Assembly: GCA_021904315.1 (NCBI GenBank)
Contig: CM038924.1
Span: 1,426,001 to 1,490,000 of the forward strand
Direction of reading: 5' to 3'
DNA from: Sphagnum magellanicum
Lineage: Eukaryota; Streptophyta; Sphagnopsida; Sphagnales; Sphagnaceae
Length of the DNA: 64,000 nt
This document shows positions 50,598 through 61,907 of this stretch, piece by piece. Every line of letters begins with the position of its first letter. The first letter of the stretch is position 1. The position numbers and the translations under genes were made by a program. The notes beneath the pieces were generated by a model. It was given only the letters and a program-made list of their open reading frames with translations. It had not been told where the DNA came from and did no database searches.

Positions 50598-50855
50598 GTT
50601 CACATCAGGTATTTTTTAAAGAAAAAGTCTCACCCCCTACACTTGTATGCACTTTGACCAGGTACCTATCTGAAGGAAACTATGTTTCTCAAGGTTTTAA
50701 GAAAGACCCGTTGTGCAGGAGGTAGGCTGGTAGGTAGGTTGTAAAACTAAGACCAAATGTATGAAGTTTCTTTTGTCTTGTCCTTTTTTTGGGATTAAAG
50801 CATTTCAGAGGATTACGAGCAGCATATGACAATGGATGTTTTGTGATTGTGGCAG

Positions 50856-51579
50856 GGCAGGGGAGAGGGTGTTGGTTGAAGTTTCAAGGAAATTCACAGT
50901 TGGTGATTTCAACCATCTGGCTAATGAATCCAGGTTTGTTATTGACATGGCTTGGCACAATCAAACATGGGGTATGCAAATGCTCATACCTTTCAAAGAA
51001 GCATACATTCGATGCTGGCATGCAACTGACGCCTTTTTCAGGAACCTCCCCGATTGGAGCATGAAGTCTATTGATGTCCAGCACCCTTTTTGCTTCTACT
51101 AGTAAGTGGAACTCACAATCTTAGACTACATTGGTGTTGGAAGAAAAGATCAAATTGTTTTTCTTGCTTGCACAATTTTCCTTTTGAAAGTTGCAAATGA
51201 TGGGACATTGGTTCTCTTTTCAACTACAATTTCTTTTTGCTGTTGCAAATGTGAGAGGATTGATTGATGGATTCAAAGATTTTTATGTTTTTGGGGGCTA
51301 CTTCTTGCTTTGTGTAGTGGACATTTGCCAGCATTTGCAGAATTGAAGCTTTTGCCCAACAAGGTGCCAACCAAGTTTGATGTGATGTTCTCACAAGGGA
51401 TTGACCCAATTGTCACCGAACCATCCAAGTGTCATGGCCATCCTGAAGTTCCAGTAAAATGGCCGACCCGTGAAGAAATAATTGAGTATGTGCAGCATGT
51501 GAGAGAGGACCTTATGGAAGCTATGGATGATGCTCGCATATCTGCCCGGTTGATAAATCTGGCACTTGAACACGAATAA
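50856..51579 (+). pseudogene. End of EgtD domain plus DinB-like (EgtB N-terminal) segment
   Basis: Exons 50856-51101 and 51318-51579 are joined through a split TAT codon. They encode AGERVLVEVSRKFT, which closes the methyltransferase, then the linker WGMQMLIPFKEAYIRCWHAT. The first EgtB region follows (HPFCFYYGHLPAFAELKL, FDVMFSQGIDPIV, EEIIEYVQHVREDLMEAMDD, LINLALEHE). The frame stops at TAA within the iron-binding HxxxHxE motif and is open again immediately after it (MHLETLAYMPEC). The Y-GHL start histidine is the likely first metal ligand by family comparison. Confidence 0.65.
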
Positions 51580-52516
51580 ATGCATCTTGAAACTCTTGCA
51601 TACATGCCGGAATGCAAGAAGTTGTTTGAGAAAAAATCGTCAAACAATGGTTTCAATGCACTACCTCATCATATGTTCAATAGCAACAACAACAACAACT
51701 CTCATGTTGGAATCAACAGTGGGACAACAACGAAGAAGAAGCTGTCAGCAGCAGCTCTGAAGTCCTCCATATACTCATCTGGAAATAATATGGTTCCCAT
51801 CTCCAATGGAAATGCCATGATGGGTGTAAATGTAGCAGCTGAATTTCGCATGGTCCAACGGGAATGTGATGATAGGAGGGAATGTAGCTGACAACGGCTT
51901 CATGTGGGACAATGAGTACCTGAAATTCACAACTCATGTGTCTGAGAAGTTTCTGGTGAGCTCAGAGCCTGTCTCAGTGAGGGATATCCTCACATTTGTG
52001 AAGGAAGGTGGGTACGAGAAGGAGGAGTTTTGGCAACCAGTGGATTTCAAGTTCTTCAAGGACCAGGGACACAAGCACCCAGCAACGTGGTCCAAAGTGC
52101 ATGGAGAGTATTATGTGCATTCTGTGGATTCAACTGATCATTGGTCCAAAGTTGCAGATCAGCCTGTTTTTGTCAGTTTGTCAGAGGCAGAAGCATTTTG
52201 TCACTCTGTGGGCTGCTGCATCATGACTGAGTCTGAGTATCACCAGATTCTCCTAAGTGGGTATGCAACCAAAGCGCACAAGCTGCGCTCAGATGGCTGG
52301 GAGTGGACATCCTCAGTTTTTCAGCCATTTCCTGGGTTCAAGCCTATGGTTGAGTACCCTGAGTATTCAAGTGATTTTTTCAACAGTTCCCATTACGTAT
52401 TGAAAGGTGCTTCACCGCTAACACATCCAAAGATGCGGCGTGATTCATTCCGAAATTTTTACCAGCAGCAGTGTCCATTTGTGTTTGCCAAATTCTGCTG
52501 CTGCAAGAATATGTAA
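51580..52516 (+). pseudogene. EgtB C-terminal FGE-sulfatase domain, frameshifted
   Basis: After the TAA the same frame runs 51580-51891: MHLETLAYMP, an Asn-rich/lysine-rich linker, then NMVPISNGNAMMGV, which resembles the EgtB MVPVPAG start of the FGE fold. A one-base frame change between about 51840 and 51900 leads into 51866-52516. That part reads GFMWDNEYLKFTTHV, DILTFVKEGGYEKEEFW, HPATWSKVHGEYYVH, PVFVSLSEAEAFCHSVGC, TESEYHQIL, GWEWTSSVFQPFPGFKP, YPEYSSDFF and SFRNFYQQQCPFVFAKFCC. All are standard landmarks of the EgtB/OvoA FGE domain, reaching a natural stop at 52516. The Asn-rich linker (SNNNNN) is unusual. Confidence 0.7.
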
Positions 52517-52583
52517 GATCTTCCTCCTCGGATGGATGGATGGGTAGTTTATTTCAAGTTGCCTGCTCCTGCATATTGAAATG

Positions 52584-52589
52584 AATAAA
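52584..52589 (+). terminator. Poly(A) signal AATAAA after the EGT1-like gene
   Basis: AATAAA lies 68 bases beyond the stop codon at 52516, a normal distance for a plant near-upstream element. It supports the 3' end of the locus being intact. Confidence 0.6.
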
Positions 52590-52599
52590 AAGCATTGGA

Positions 52600-55500
52600 A
52601 GAATCAAAGCAGGCCAACAGAATTGTAGAAACATTCGGCCCCCTTGATTCTTTAGCATGTATGACTCTCACACACTTTGTGTGACATTTTTGGGTATATG
52701 TTTCTTTTAACATTTTGCATCAGCTCGATGCATGTGTGTAAGACAATGGGATTATGAGGAAATCCAAAAGGCCAGGTGAAAACTTTCCACAGTAAAAAAT
52801 CTTTCCAATCAGCAATTATGTTGCACTTATATCAATTTTGCTGTCGTTTTATCAGTTTTGTTGCCATTCTTGTTATTGTACTTTGTTAGGTGAATGGATA
52901 TATACACAGACAAAAAAAGAGTGCTTCTTTCAAGGATGCTTGACTCTCAAATCCCTTCTTTATCAAAGTCTTTGCAAAACGTTTTGAGTCACAAAAACCA
53001 ACGTGGAATTAAATTGCATTGCACATGCTGATATAGTTGTAAATCACAATCCCAAAATCAGCAATTTTGGTTGCGCTGTTATCAAAGCAAAACAAGTTAT
53101 ACACTTGAAAATCTCTAAGACCCATTTGCAACTTGTTGGCTAGGGGGAGGATATATATGCCATAGAAATTTCTGTCACATCACATGAGTATCAAATATCT
53201 GAATTTTACACATATATTGAGACCCACCTGATACTAATTTGCTTGTCTGAGCATCCAATCCGGTTACTGATTAATTTGTTCAGAATCTTGTAAAAACCTA
53301 ATGTTATTCATACAAGTTAGGTTTTGCAATGCCCTATTCAAGAACCATCTAATCCAATTTAAATAATATATAGAGTTGCTGATTCCATACAACCACCTAG
53401 CTTCCTTAGAAATAAGTCAAGGCAGAAATAAGATTTCAAACAAATAAATCCTCCAAATAATTAATGTCCTGCAATAAATACCTAACATTCAAACATCTAA
53501 GCTGAAATGTTGGTAGCGTTTTCTTGCATGATCCAGGATATCATCATTTAGCTAAAATTGCCACGGTGTAACTTGTAATGATTCGTAGTTGGTAAACTTT
53601 TGTGAAAATGAGCATAATTGACAATGGAAAGTAGCCATAGAGTAATTTAACAATATGTGATATTGCACTGTAATAAAGTTTGCCAAAAATGAGATCTTGC
53701 AATACTTTTGATCCATCTAACCTTTTCCACCATGCTCAAAGATTTTCCACAACCACCATGTTCAGCACTAAGTGAGTGTTTTGAATCTAACCATGCTGGC
53801 CATTCTACTAAGTGAGTTCAGTACTAAGTGAGTTTGGATTTTGGGGAAAAAAAAAATCAGAATTTAAGAACCTCTGGTTCCAATTACTTCAAGAACTCAA
53901 TGCACCATTCGATTTTCATGAGAGAACTGGCAAAGATATGAGGATGCCTGGGCAGCTGTTTTTTTTCCCCCCTCAATGATGGTTATATGTCGATCAGAAC
54001 TGGAATCTTCAAAATAAAATAATTATTCAACACTGAAATGTTGATGAACTTGCAATGGTACTACAGAATATTTATGTTCCCCAACATCATCGATCAGCCC
54101 TTGGTTCTTCAAAAATATCCAAATGCGAGTGATTGATTAGGATGGCAACAAATTCTTCATATTTTAGAAAATTCCCTGCCAAAACTCAGTACTTCCCAAT
54201 ACAGATCAAAGCCACCTGCTTCATGAGATCAAATGGAAATTCTACAATGGAGTAAGTTATCCATAAAGTCACCCTGTCTTTGGGCCTGCCATTGGGCCTG
54301 CACTTGCCCTCATGCTGAGTTTTGAGCTATCCTTAAAGTCACCCATTATTTTTCTTCTCTTTTTTTCCCTTCAAATTTGCAGCTGAATTGTCTTCCTTGT
54401 TATCATCATCATCAAGATCTTGCTACCAGTTTCCACATACATACATATCTTTTGTTGTTGTTGAATGTGCAGAAGCAGCAGCAGCAGCAGTTGTTGTTCC
54501 TGTTGTCGTTTTTGGTCTGTTTCTAATGGTGATTCAAACTGCCAAGTGCATTTTCTTGCGGGAGATTTGTGTGTGGCTTTGGTGTTCTTTCCTAATTTTT
54601 TCTAGAATATTTTGTCAGATTTTCTTGCATAACAGCAGTTGTTGTTCTTATTGTTGTTGTTGACGCTGTTTCTTTTGGGGCACAAGTCTAGTGCATGACC
54701 ACAAGTACTCTTCTTTCTTTTCAGGGGTTTTGGGAGTGTGTCTTTTGATATTCTTCTTCTTCTTCTTCTTCCTTGAGCTTTATTATGAGGATATTGGGTT
54801 TAGGTTTACAGTTTATTTTGAATTTCCAGACTATTGTGCTTGTTCACATTATGTAGGTTGCTATGCCATCTCTCCTCCCAAGGATGAAAGGAGGAGGCAT
54901 TCTTCAGTCAGTGGGAGGAGGGCAAGAGCTGCACAAGTAGTACATTGCCAAACCATCAGGAGGGACCTTTATTATCACACTGTCAGATAACCCACTGTTG
55001 TCGAAAAACCTTAGCTGCTTCTGGCACATGAACTGGACCTTGGTTGGTTGCAACCGGTTTCTTGCTGCAGACTGGCTTGAAGTTATACCCAAACTATCTT
55101 CTCCCTTGAAGACTCCCATCTTGGTATCTGTGGAGTGAGAAAAGCTCATCAGTAGTTATGGGTTACAGAGGTATGGATGCAATCACTTAAGAAACTGGGA
55201 TTCAATATGGAATCTCTTGGGAAGGGAAGTTGTATTCAGCAAATTGAGGTTAAGTACTTCAAGAAAAGTTCATTGGGGTGAAAAGTATGAAGCCAAATTC
55301 AGCATAAGTTCAACGAAATTTCACCTATAAGCAAGGGACACCAAACTGCAGTAAAAATCAGTTTTTTTCTTGAAATTTGGCATGTTAGTACTCAATATAC
55401 ACGGTGGGATCATCTAATTGTAAGATGGGAACTTTTGACCTCAACTTTCTAGTGGGTTTCTAATAGTAGTTGGGTTTTTGCAAAGAAAGACAAATGGACA

Positions 55501-57680
55501 CCCATCAGATTGAACACTATGATCTTACAATTCCAACACACGAAAGAATACCTGTCTTTTAAAAATGTGATCATTCTAGACCTTACCTGGTAGACATCAA
55601 GATTTGATCATGAAATTTGCCATGCAAAAGAACAGAAAGGATGGATCTGGCCAATTGTTTCTAGGTCCTAACCAAAAGACCTGAAATTTGACTGGAAACA
55701 TGTTATTAGCAAATGGAAAATGGAGTCCATATGTCATCTTTATTTTCATCAATAATTTGGATTCGGTGCATCTTCTATTTCCCTCTGTTCACCATTTTTT
55801 ATTTTCTGTCTCAATTGGTTAGTACCCACCCCTACAAGGGATTCCCCTTGCTAAGGACACTCCCTTGTCAGTAGTACTCTGGTGTTTGTTTGTATCTAGA
55901 GGGAGAGACCTTCTACACATCCAATCAAAGATCCTGTGTGGTAGCCTGCATGACTCATGTTCTGCATGGATGGACACATGTTCTGCTTAGCAACACAATC
56001 AAGTCATAGTAAAATTTTCTATCTTAGGTTTTAAGACTTTTAAGTGGTAGTAAGGGTAAAGACTCAAAGAGGCCTCACCCTTGAAAAAGTCTCAACTCTA
56101 TACTGGAATTTTGTTTCTTGGAAAGGCTCCAAAGCTCACAGTGCCCATAGCCAGGCCACTTTGTCTTGAACTTTGTTGGCTTGGGCCTAGGGTTAAGTGT
56201 CATATGACAACCAGATTCATAAAACAAGCTTGTGGGTGTAGCCAGATTCATGAAACAAAGCTTGTGGGTGTCAATGATTTGCTTTTCAGGGGGCATGAAT
56301 TGCAATTGTATCCTCTTGCCCTTTCCCTCTTATATTCTTGTGATATCCGGAAACTATGTCGAATATAAAGATGTTGATATCCAACCTAAATATCAAATCC
56401 AAGGTCAGATATCAAGGTTAGTAGTTAGTAAGTAGGTTAGGTTACTAGTTAAATTAGGTTTGTAGATTTACACCTTTTTTTTTTCTTTTTTTAAAAAAAA
56501 ATTTTTTTAGTGGAGGTAGGCCTGAGGGCTCAAAAGGCAATCTAAATTTTCAGAGTGCCACGTGGCATCATTTAAAACACTTTCAAAGGAAAGCTGAAGG
56601 TGAGCAACCAGTCATCAGTGTAGGTGCCGCAAGTTGGCCAGGGTGAACCAGCACCCATGTTGGTACCTTGACCTTTTTGAGTGAGGCCTCTTAGTGGCCA
56701 TCTTAAGCCCAAAAAATGTTAAATCTGAACTCAGACACCCTGATTTAGTCTTAGCATGGGATATTTGTAATGTTTAGAAATAATTTAAATGGACTAGCTT
56801 GGGTTCACCCAAAGGCTCTCAAGTCACTGTGCCCTTGTTGGCTGATGGAATATCATTGAAACTACTTAATTGCAAGATGGGAATTTGAAAAAGTTTCTCA
56901 GAGTCCACAATTTTTTTATAAAAACAATCAAGGCATTGAGGCTAGTGTTGCCCTGTTATTGGGGAATTGTTTTTAAATAGATATGTTGGGTACTATTAAA
57001 GGGCACAATGACAGGCTATTGCAACCTACATGCCGGTTCTCACTAGCAGCAATATTTATTTTGGGGAAAAAAAAAAGGTGAGCTAGAGTTGCACAAGAAG
57101 TCCAAGACCATATAATTCACAGGGCTCTTGTGAAAATCCCCTCCGATCTCATTTGTATCATTAAATCCATCAGAGATATGTCTGTGGACATCAGTTGCAG
57201 AAAGCGTCCAGGTGCTGAAGAAGACTTATGTATGCCAGTGATTTTGCAGCTGCTGCTGGCTTGTTTATCCCGCCCCCCCCATGTAGTAGGCTAAGTAGTA
57301 TTCAGTTTTCTGGGCAGCTTGGTCTACAACGTTAGAGAACAACAGTCTGTTAAGATCCTGTAAATAGTCCAACTGTTCCAAATTTGTACTGTTCTTTTTT
57401 CCAAGTCTCATACTCTGACTAGCAATCATTCACTGTGTTTGTAGTTGCTGGAAACAACAGGCTATGTGAAATTTTCCAAGTCCTCACCTCTTCTTAATAG
57501 GTAATGACTAGGTAATATTGCAGAGGAAGAGTGTAATATCATCATCCGCTCTGTCTGTGTCGACTCTCTCTAGTGACCCAAGCTAACAACGTTTAGGTTA
57601 GAGCTGCAAGAGTAGTATTATTCTACTTGAGAGAGAGACAGACGTAGTCAATAAAAGACAGCGATAGGCCTACCTCCACT
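52600..57680. other. Intergenic region downstream of the EGT1-like gene
   Basis: No gene was recognised. Features seen are a (CAG)n tract at 54472-54491, a (CTT)n tract near 54750-54770, a tandem duplication of about 30 bp (ccagattcat-aaacaa-gcttgtgggtgt) at 56211-56270, and the palindrome TGCCACGTGGCA at 56556-56567. The open frames at 54388-54990 arise from low-complexity Ala/Val and Phe stretches. The antiparallel frames at 56075-56368 have no recognisable domain. Confidence 0.5.
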
Positions 57681-57689
57681 CCAGGTCCC

Positions 57690-59470
57690 AGAAGGGACCA
57701 ACTAGTTTGACAACCAGTGCATCTGCTTGTAAAGGTTGTAGATCCCTTAAGCTTGGTCTACACTGATGTTGGTTATAACCTGATTTTTGCAAGTCTGCTC
57801 ACAAAAGGGTAGGATCTTTTGTTTGAATGATGAAAAACATCATCCATGATTTGGTACCAAGGGGAATCCATATTCTCTCACACTCAGTGCGGACTCTCTA
57901 ACAACAGCACAGCACAGGGTTAAAGTGGTAGTTTTAATGCTAAAAAACAAAATACACATATCTTAAAGCACATTTTGTATGGTTGACAGTTATCACATCT
58001 TGTGCCTAAGGAAGGACCTAACAGCCTACAATACCCATTTCTAATGATGGGGAATTCCAAATTATAATAGAAGGTTTCTACTTGGAATAATTTGGGTTCT
58101 AATTTACAGGGTTATAATGTAGTTACATGTTGGGTTAACGTTCTAAATTTTAACCCTCTAAATTATAATAGTAGTGACTGCATGTTTGAAAGGATTGCAT
58201 CTGGCCTTAGTTAGCCCTTCTACTTCAGAGGATTGTTGAACCTTCCACCATGCTCTATGTTGGGGACGCTATTTGCATTTTATTCCAAACATCAGAGAAA
58301 AAAATGTAGGGTTCAAATTATTGAAAAAAAACTTAATTTATAGTTTATTTAATCTATGTAAGTAAGGTGTCTATAATTTATTATTCGAATACATTTAGAA
58401 TATATTTGAAACATCTCATTATTTCTTAACATATAAAAAAAATTATTTTATTTTAAGTGCTAGCTAAAATATACAAGGAGTGACCTCCAATGGGTCCATG
58501 AGGATTAAGTTTAATTTCTTGTCAAATAGCTCGACATGTTGTATCACATGTCTAGGCTTTTCCTCGGTGTCATTGAAGGTGTTTGCCCTTGGAATGAGGG
58601 GGTAAGAAGCAACATTGTCAAGCTAAACCACAATTTGTTGGATGTGATTGTGCAATTCATTTGCGCAATCATCCATTTCTAAAGGTGGCTCTTTCTTACT
58701 AGCTAAAGAATTTGAGGCTGAACCAGTATACATATATGACAACTTATATTATTTAACAAAACAATAAAATTTCAACTAAACCAAAACTTGCACTGAAACG
58801 AAATAAAATGAGACAAACAAAAAATTAATTAGAAGAGACCCTTAAAAAACATGAAGTAAGGATAATGTATTGAATTAACAAAGCTCACCAAATTATCAGT
58901 GTTTTCATTGCCAATTTTGTGATATAGCCAAAGTCGAGACCAGCCATGTGTGGCTATATACTAGATATGAAAGTTAAGAAAGAAAAACTCTATATGCTTG
59001 GTTACCCACTGGAATTTATTTATCATTAAAAAATGGCAATTTGGAATTTTTCCCATTTTCGAAATTTGATGAATTTGGCTGAAATTTTCCTTGATTATCC
59101 TTCATACTAGGGCTTTTTTCCCAATTTTTTTTCATATAGGAATTGACAAACGTTTCCTCCAAAATGGGTAAAATAGTTGAATGTACACTAGTAAAGTGTA
59201 TTTTCCCAAAATTTTCTTAATATTGTGGTAAAAAATGGCCAAAAAATGAAGGAAACAACTACTTTGTAAGGGAACAAATCATACTTTTCAAGTTGAACTT
59301 TGCTGAAAATTTGCCAATAAAAAAAATCACTGCAACTGAACTGATTTGCATTTTCACAAACATTTTTTCCTTTTCTTGCGAATCCCAGTGCCCACATATT
59401 TTAAATCAAATAGTGGTACTATGTACTACCCCTAGTGTTGCCCAATTCACATCATATTTTGATTTCTAGT
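57690..59470. repeat. Large dispersed repeat R2, copy 3 (partial)
   Basis: 57690-58090 matches 29417-29800 (gacaaccagtgcatctg, ttggtctacactgatg, gaatgatgaaaaacatcatcc). 58130-58600 matches 30781-31200, and 58600-59470 matches 33560-33910. The 450-bp array is absent from this copy, so the array is an addition in copy 2. No coding sequence is seen. Confidence 0.7.
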
Positions 59471-59583
59471 CTAAGGGTGACTTTAGACGAGTGTCCAAGG
59501 TCTAGGGACCAATGAATTCAAGCAATCTTATTGGTCGAAAGCTTTAAATTGGTTTCAAGCCGTTTAGACAATGGTCCAAGACC

Positions 59584-59607
59584 AAAACCCTAAAACCCTA
59601 AACCCTG
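59584..59607 (+). repeat. Interstitial telomere-type motif (CCCTAAA)n
   Basis: The run aaaaccctaaaaccctaaaccctg contains about three imperfect copies of the plant telomere heptamer CCCTAAA. It lies exactly between R2 copy 3 and repeat B copy 2. It could be a telo-box or a relic of end-joining repair. Confidence 0.6.
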
Positions 59608-59609
59608 TT

Positions 59610-60660
59610 CTTTTGGTGCAAAATCCTTTGCTTATGTGAAAATGTCATTTCCAGGTTTTAAAATGGCAAAAAATCAGCCCCGATAAAATCATTGTGGCTA
59701 TAAAAGATGTGTTTCATGTGATGGGTTTCAAAAACATTTTCCTGTTTGGGATTAATGGCTTCAAAATAACGGCTTGATGGGCTTGACTGCAGGCCACGGG
59801 TTTTGACTCCCCTTGCACTTGATCCTTTCTCTAGTGTGGAACTTCTCTCTTTACCAAGTAAACGTAAAGAGGTGAAATTCTTTCATGTCAAAACTTTTTT
59901 TCATCAAAATAAGGGCAAGGCCAAGAAAAATGAAGCCCTCAAGTGAAAATCAAATTTTTGTATTGCATTGAAAACATTATTCCAAGGAAATTTAGAAGGA
60001 AAATTAGTCGTTTTTTTCTCCAAAATTCTAATGTTGCATACTATGAGAACATCCCAAGAGAAATTTAACATTAAATTGAGGGTGGATTTTTTACAACTTG
60101 TCCAAAAATATTTTTAACACTATTACAAAATAGCCCCCTCTAAAACCCAAGTAGAAATGTGCTGAATTTATTTTCAAGATTTATTTTCAAGATTTGAAGA
60201 AAGGAATACATAAAAGAACATTCCTTTTTATTTATATTTTTTTCATATGCACAAAATTTCATGCCGAATAAAGGTTGAATGGCTAAGGAAAATGCATTCC
60301 TTTATAACGTATTATAACATGCAATTATTTTTGTTTGTTGTAATAACATTCGGCATACTCACAAAAGCTAACCAAAGGTTCCATGCCAATCTCACCAACA
60401 AATGGCCAAAGTGAACCAATACTCAACAATGCACCATGAGTGATGGATTGTAAGGCACTGCATGATACAAAACTTGATATCACCGGGTTCTTGTTGTATT
60501 TCTAAACACAATGGTTAACATAGTTCCTTTTTTGACTCGTTTACCTTTTTTTTCTTCTAAATATTTTATTTATGTCAAGTCTAGTTGCTAGGCAACAAGT
60601 GCGAGGTAGTGGGGTAGGAAGGAAGTGATCTGATGAATTTGTTAATGATGAATCTTTCAC
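59610..60660. repeat. Right copy of large dispersed repeat B
   Basis: This matches 8365-9450 in the same orientation (tcctttgcttatgtg, taaagaggtgaaat, agtagaaatgtg, ttttataacgt). It is non-coding as far as can be seen. Confidence 0.7.
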
Positions 60661-61907
60661 CATTTTTCAAAAGCAATTGAAAAAATCTTGCAAAAATTTG
60701 GGCTTTCATTGTAAAATATATTTTCACTCCAAAATTTTAAAAATTCACCAAAAAACTAAAACATTGGACTAGACTTATAAACCAACAAAATTTCAAATTT
60801 CAGATGTTGCGTTGTTAACTAGCATCCCAAGAGGGATTTAATATTAAATGGTTGTACAAGTTTATGAAACTTGTTTAAACTATTACAAAACTAGTTCTTT
60901 GCAGTGTTACATTTTCTTTCGAAGGATTGTGCTCAAGGCTTAAAAAAACAGTTCCTCAAGTTTGTCCACTCCCAAGGATAGTCAATATTAGTTAGCATCA
61001 AATGGCAACTGTCCAAGGTGGGCTATAACATTTTCATAAAAGTGGTATTATAAGTGGGGACCTAGGAAATGCCTAGGTCTAAATGTGGTTAATTTAAATT
61101 TTTTTCAAAAAAGGTTGAAAAAAATCCCTTAAAATCACAATACTTTTTTTTCATTTTATGAAAAAAATGTCACCAAGTTGTTCAATTTCGCCACAATAAA
61201 ACATTGAAATTTGTGTTGGCTTTTAATAATTGCACTTGGGGTCCCAACTCCCATGTCATGGATGTGCCTTGGACTTGTGTGACGACTTGTGAACAAATGT
61301 TCTTTAATTGTAAATTTATGTGCACTCTTGCAAAATTTATAGGAATGAAAGGTTCTAGAAATCATTCATTTTGTGGGTTTTTTGTATCATCTATTAAAAA
61401 ATTTTAAGTGCAAATCTTCACCTCTTTTTCATTAAGGGGTGAAATCTAAAGTTTAAGATGTCTAAATTGTTATGGATGAATTCTTTTTTTTTCTTCCATC
61501 TTATTAGTGACAATAGTCATTTTTTATTGCATTTTGTCATGGATGACTGCAAATTAAGCTACATCAGAATATTGAAGAAAACAACAATGACAGTTGTGCA
61601 AGTTCTCAATTCATTTCATTCATCTAGGTATCACAAATGGATTTTTTTCAAGAACATCTACCTTCTTGTAATCAAACTTAGTGGTTTCATTCCATGGGAC
61701 TAACTTAGTGTGGAATTACAAAATTCATTTCATTCATTCCTAGTGTCCTTTTTTCCAAGGCCACATTTTGCCTTTCCAAAAACAATCAAATTTGCATTGT
61801 CTAAATTGAAATTCTGCATTTCCATCATAATTTGCATCCTTTCAATGTACCATAAGAAGGTGATCATGTTAGGGTATAATCAATGGGAATTTCTAGAAAT
61901 CTTATGG
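60661..61907. other. Non-coding spacer between repeats B and A, right side
   Basis: It contains an inverted match to 5680-5840 at 61000-61160 (around aatgcctaggtctaaatgtgg). Plus-strand open frames at 61204-61407, 61458-61703 and 61710-62057 are consecutive and AT-rich but show no domain I recognise. They could be an eroded element gene. Confidence 0.45.

Larger units (their letters stand above)
49194..52516 (+). pseudogene. EGT1-like: EGT1-like EgtD-EgtB fusion (ergothioneine pathway), disrupted
   Basis: Exons are 49194-49510, 49765-50045, 50371-50608, 50856-51101 and 51318-52516. All four introns are GT-AG and all phases fit. The order is a SAM-dependent histidine methyltransferase (EgtD), then a DinB-like iron-binding domain, then an FGE-sulfatase fold (EgtB), the order of fungal-type EGT1. 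OvoA has the methyltransferase last. In the family, EgtD makes hercynine and EgtB joins it to cysteine as a sulfoxide. Key motifs are ELGCGTACKT, LWLGSSVGNLS, GERVLVEVSRKF, GHLPAFAELKLL, H-E-stop-M-H-L-E and GWEWTSSVFQPFPGFKP. Three lesions break it: TGA at 50595-50597, TAA at 51577-51579 inside the HxxxHxE iron motif, and a frameshift at ~51840-51900. Everything else is well kept, so decay is recent or these are sequence errors. Ergothioneine synthesis is not generally expected in land plants. Confidence 0.8.

Noticed and set aside
51864-51890. 24-base GT-AG mini-intron to explain the frame change
   Set aside because: It is far below the usual minimum intron length and removing 24 bases would not change the frame.
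49194-52516. OvoA (ovothiol synthase) identity
   Set aside because: The domain order is methyltransferase first, then DinB and FGE, as in EGT1; OvoA has the sulfoxide synthase first.
54388-54990. Two plus-strand frames with Ala/Val and Phe runs
   Set aside because: They derive from CAG and CTT microsatellites and have no domain or splice support.
56075-56435. Antiparallel frames of 67-95 codons
   Set aside because: They are open on both strands over a short tandem duplication, with no protein features.
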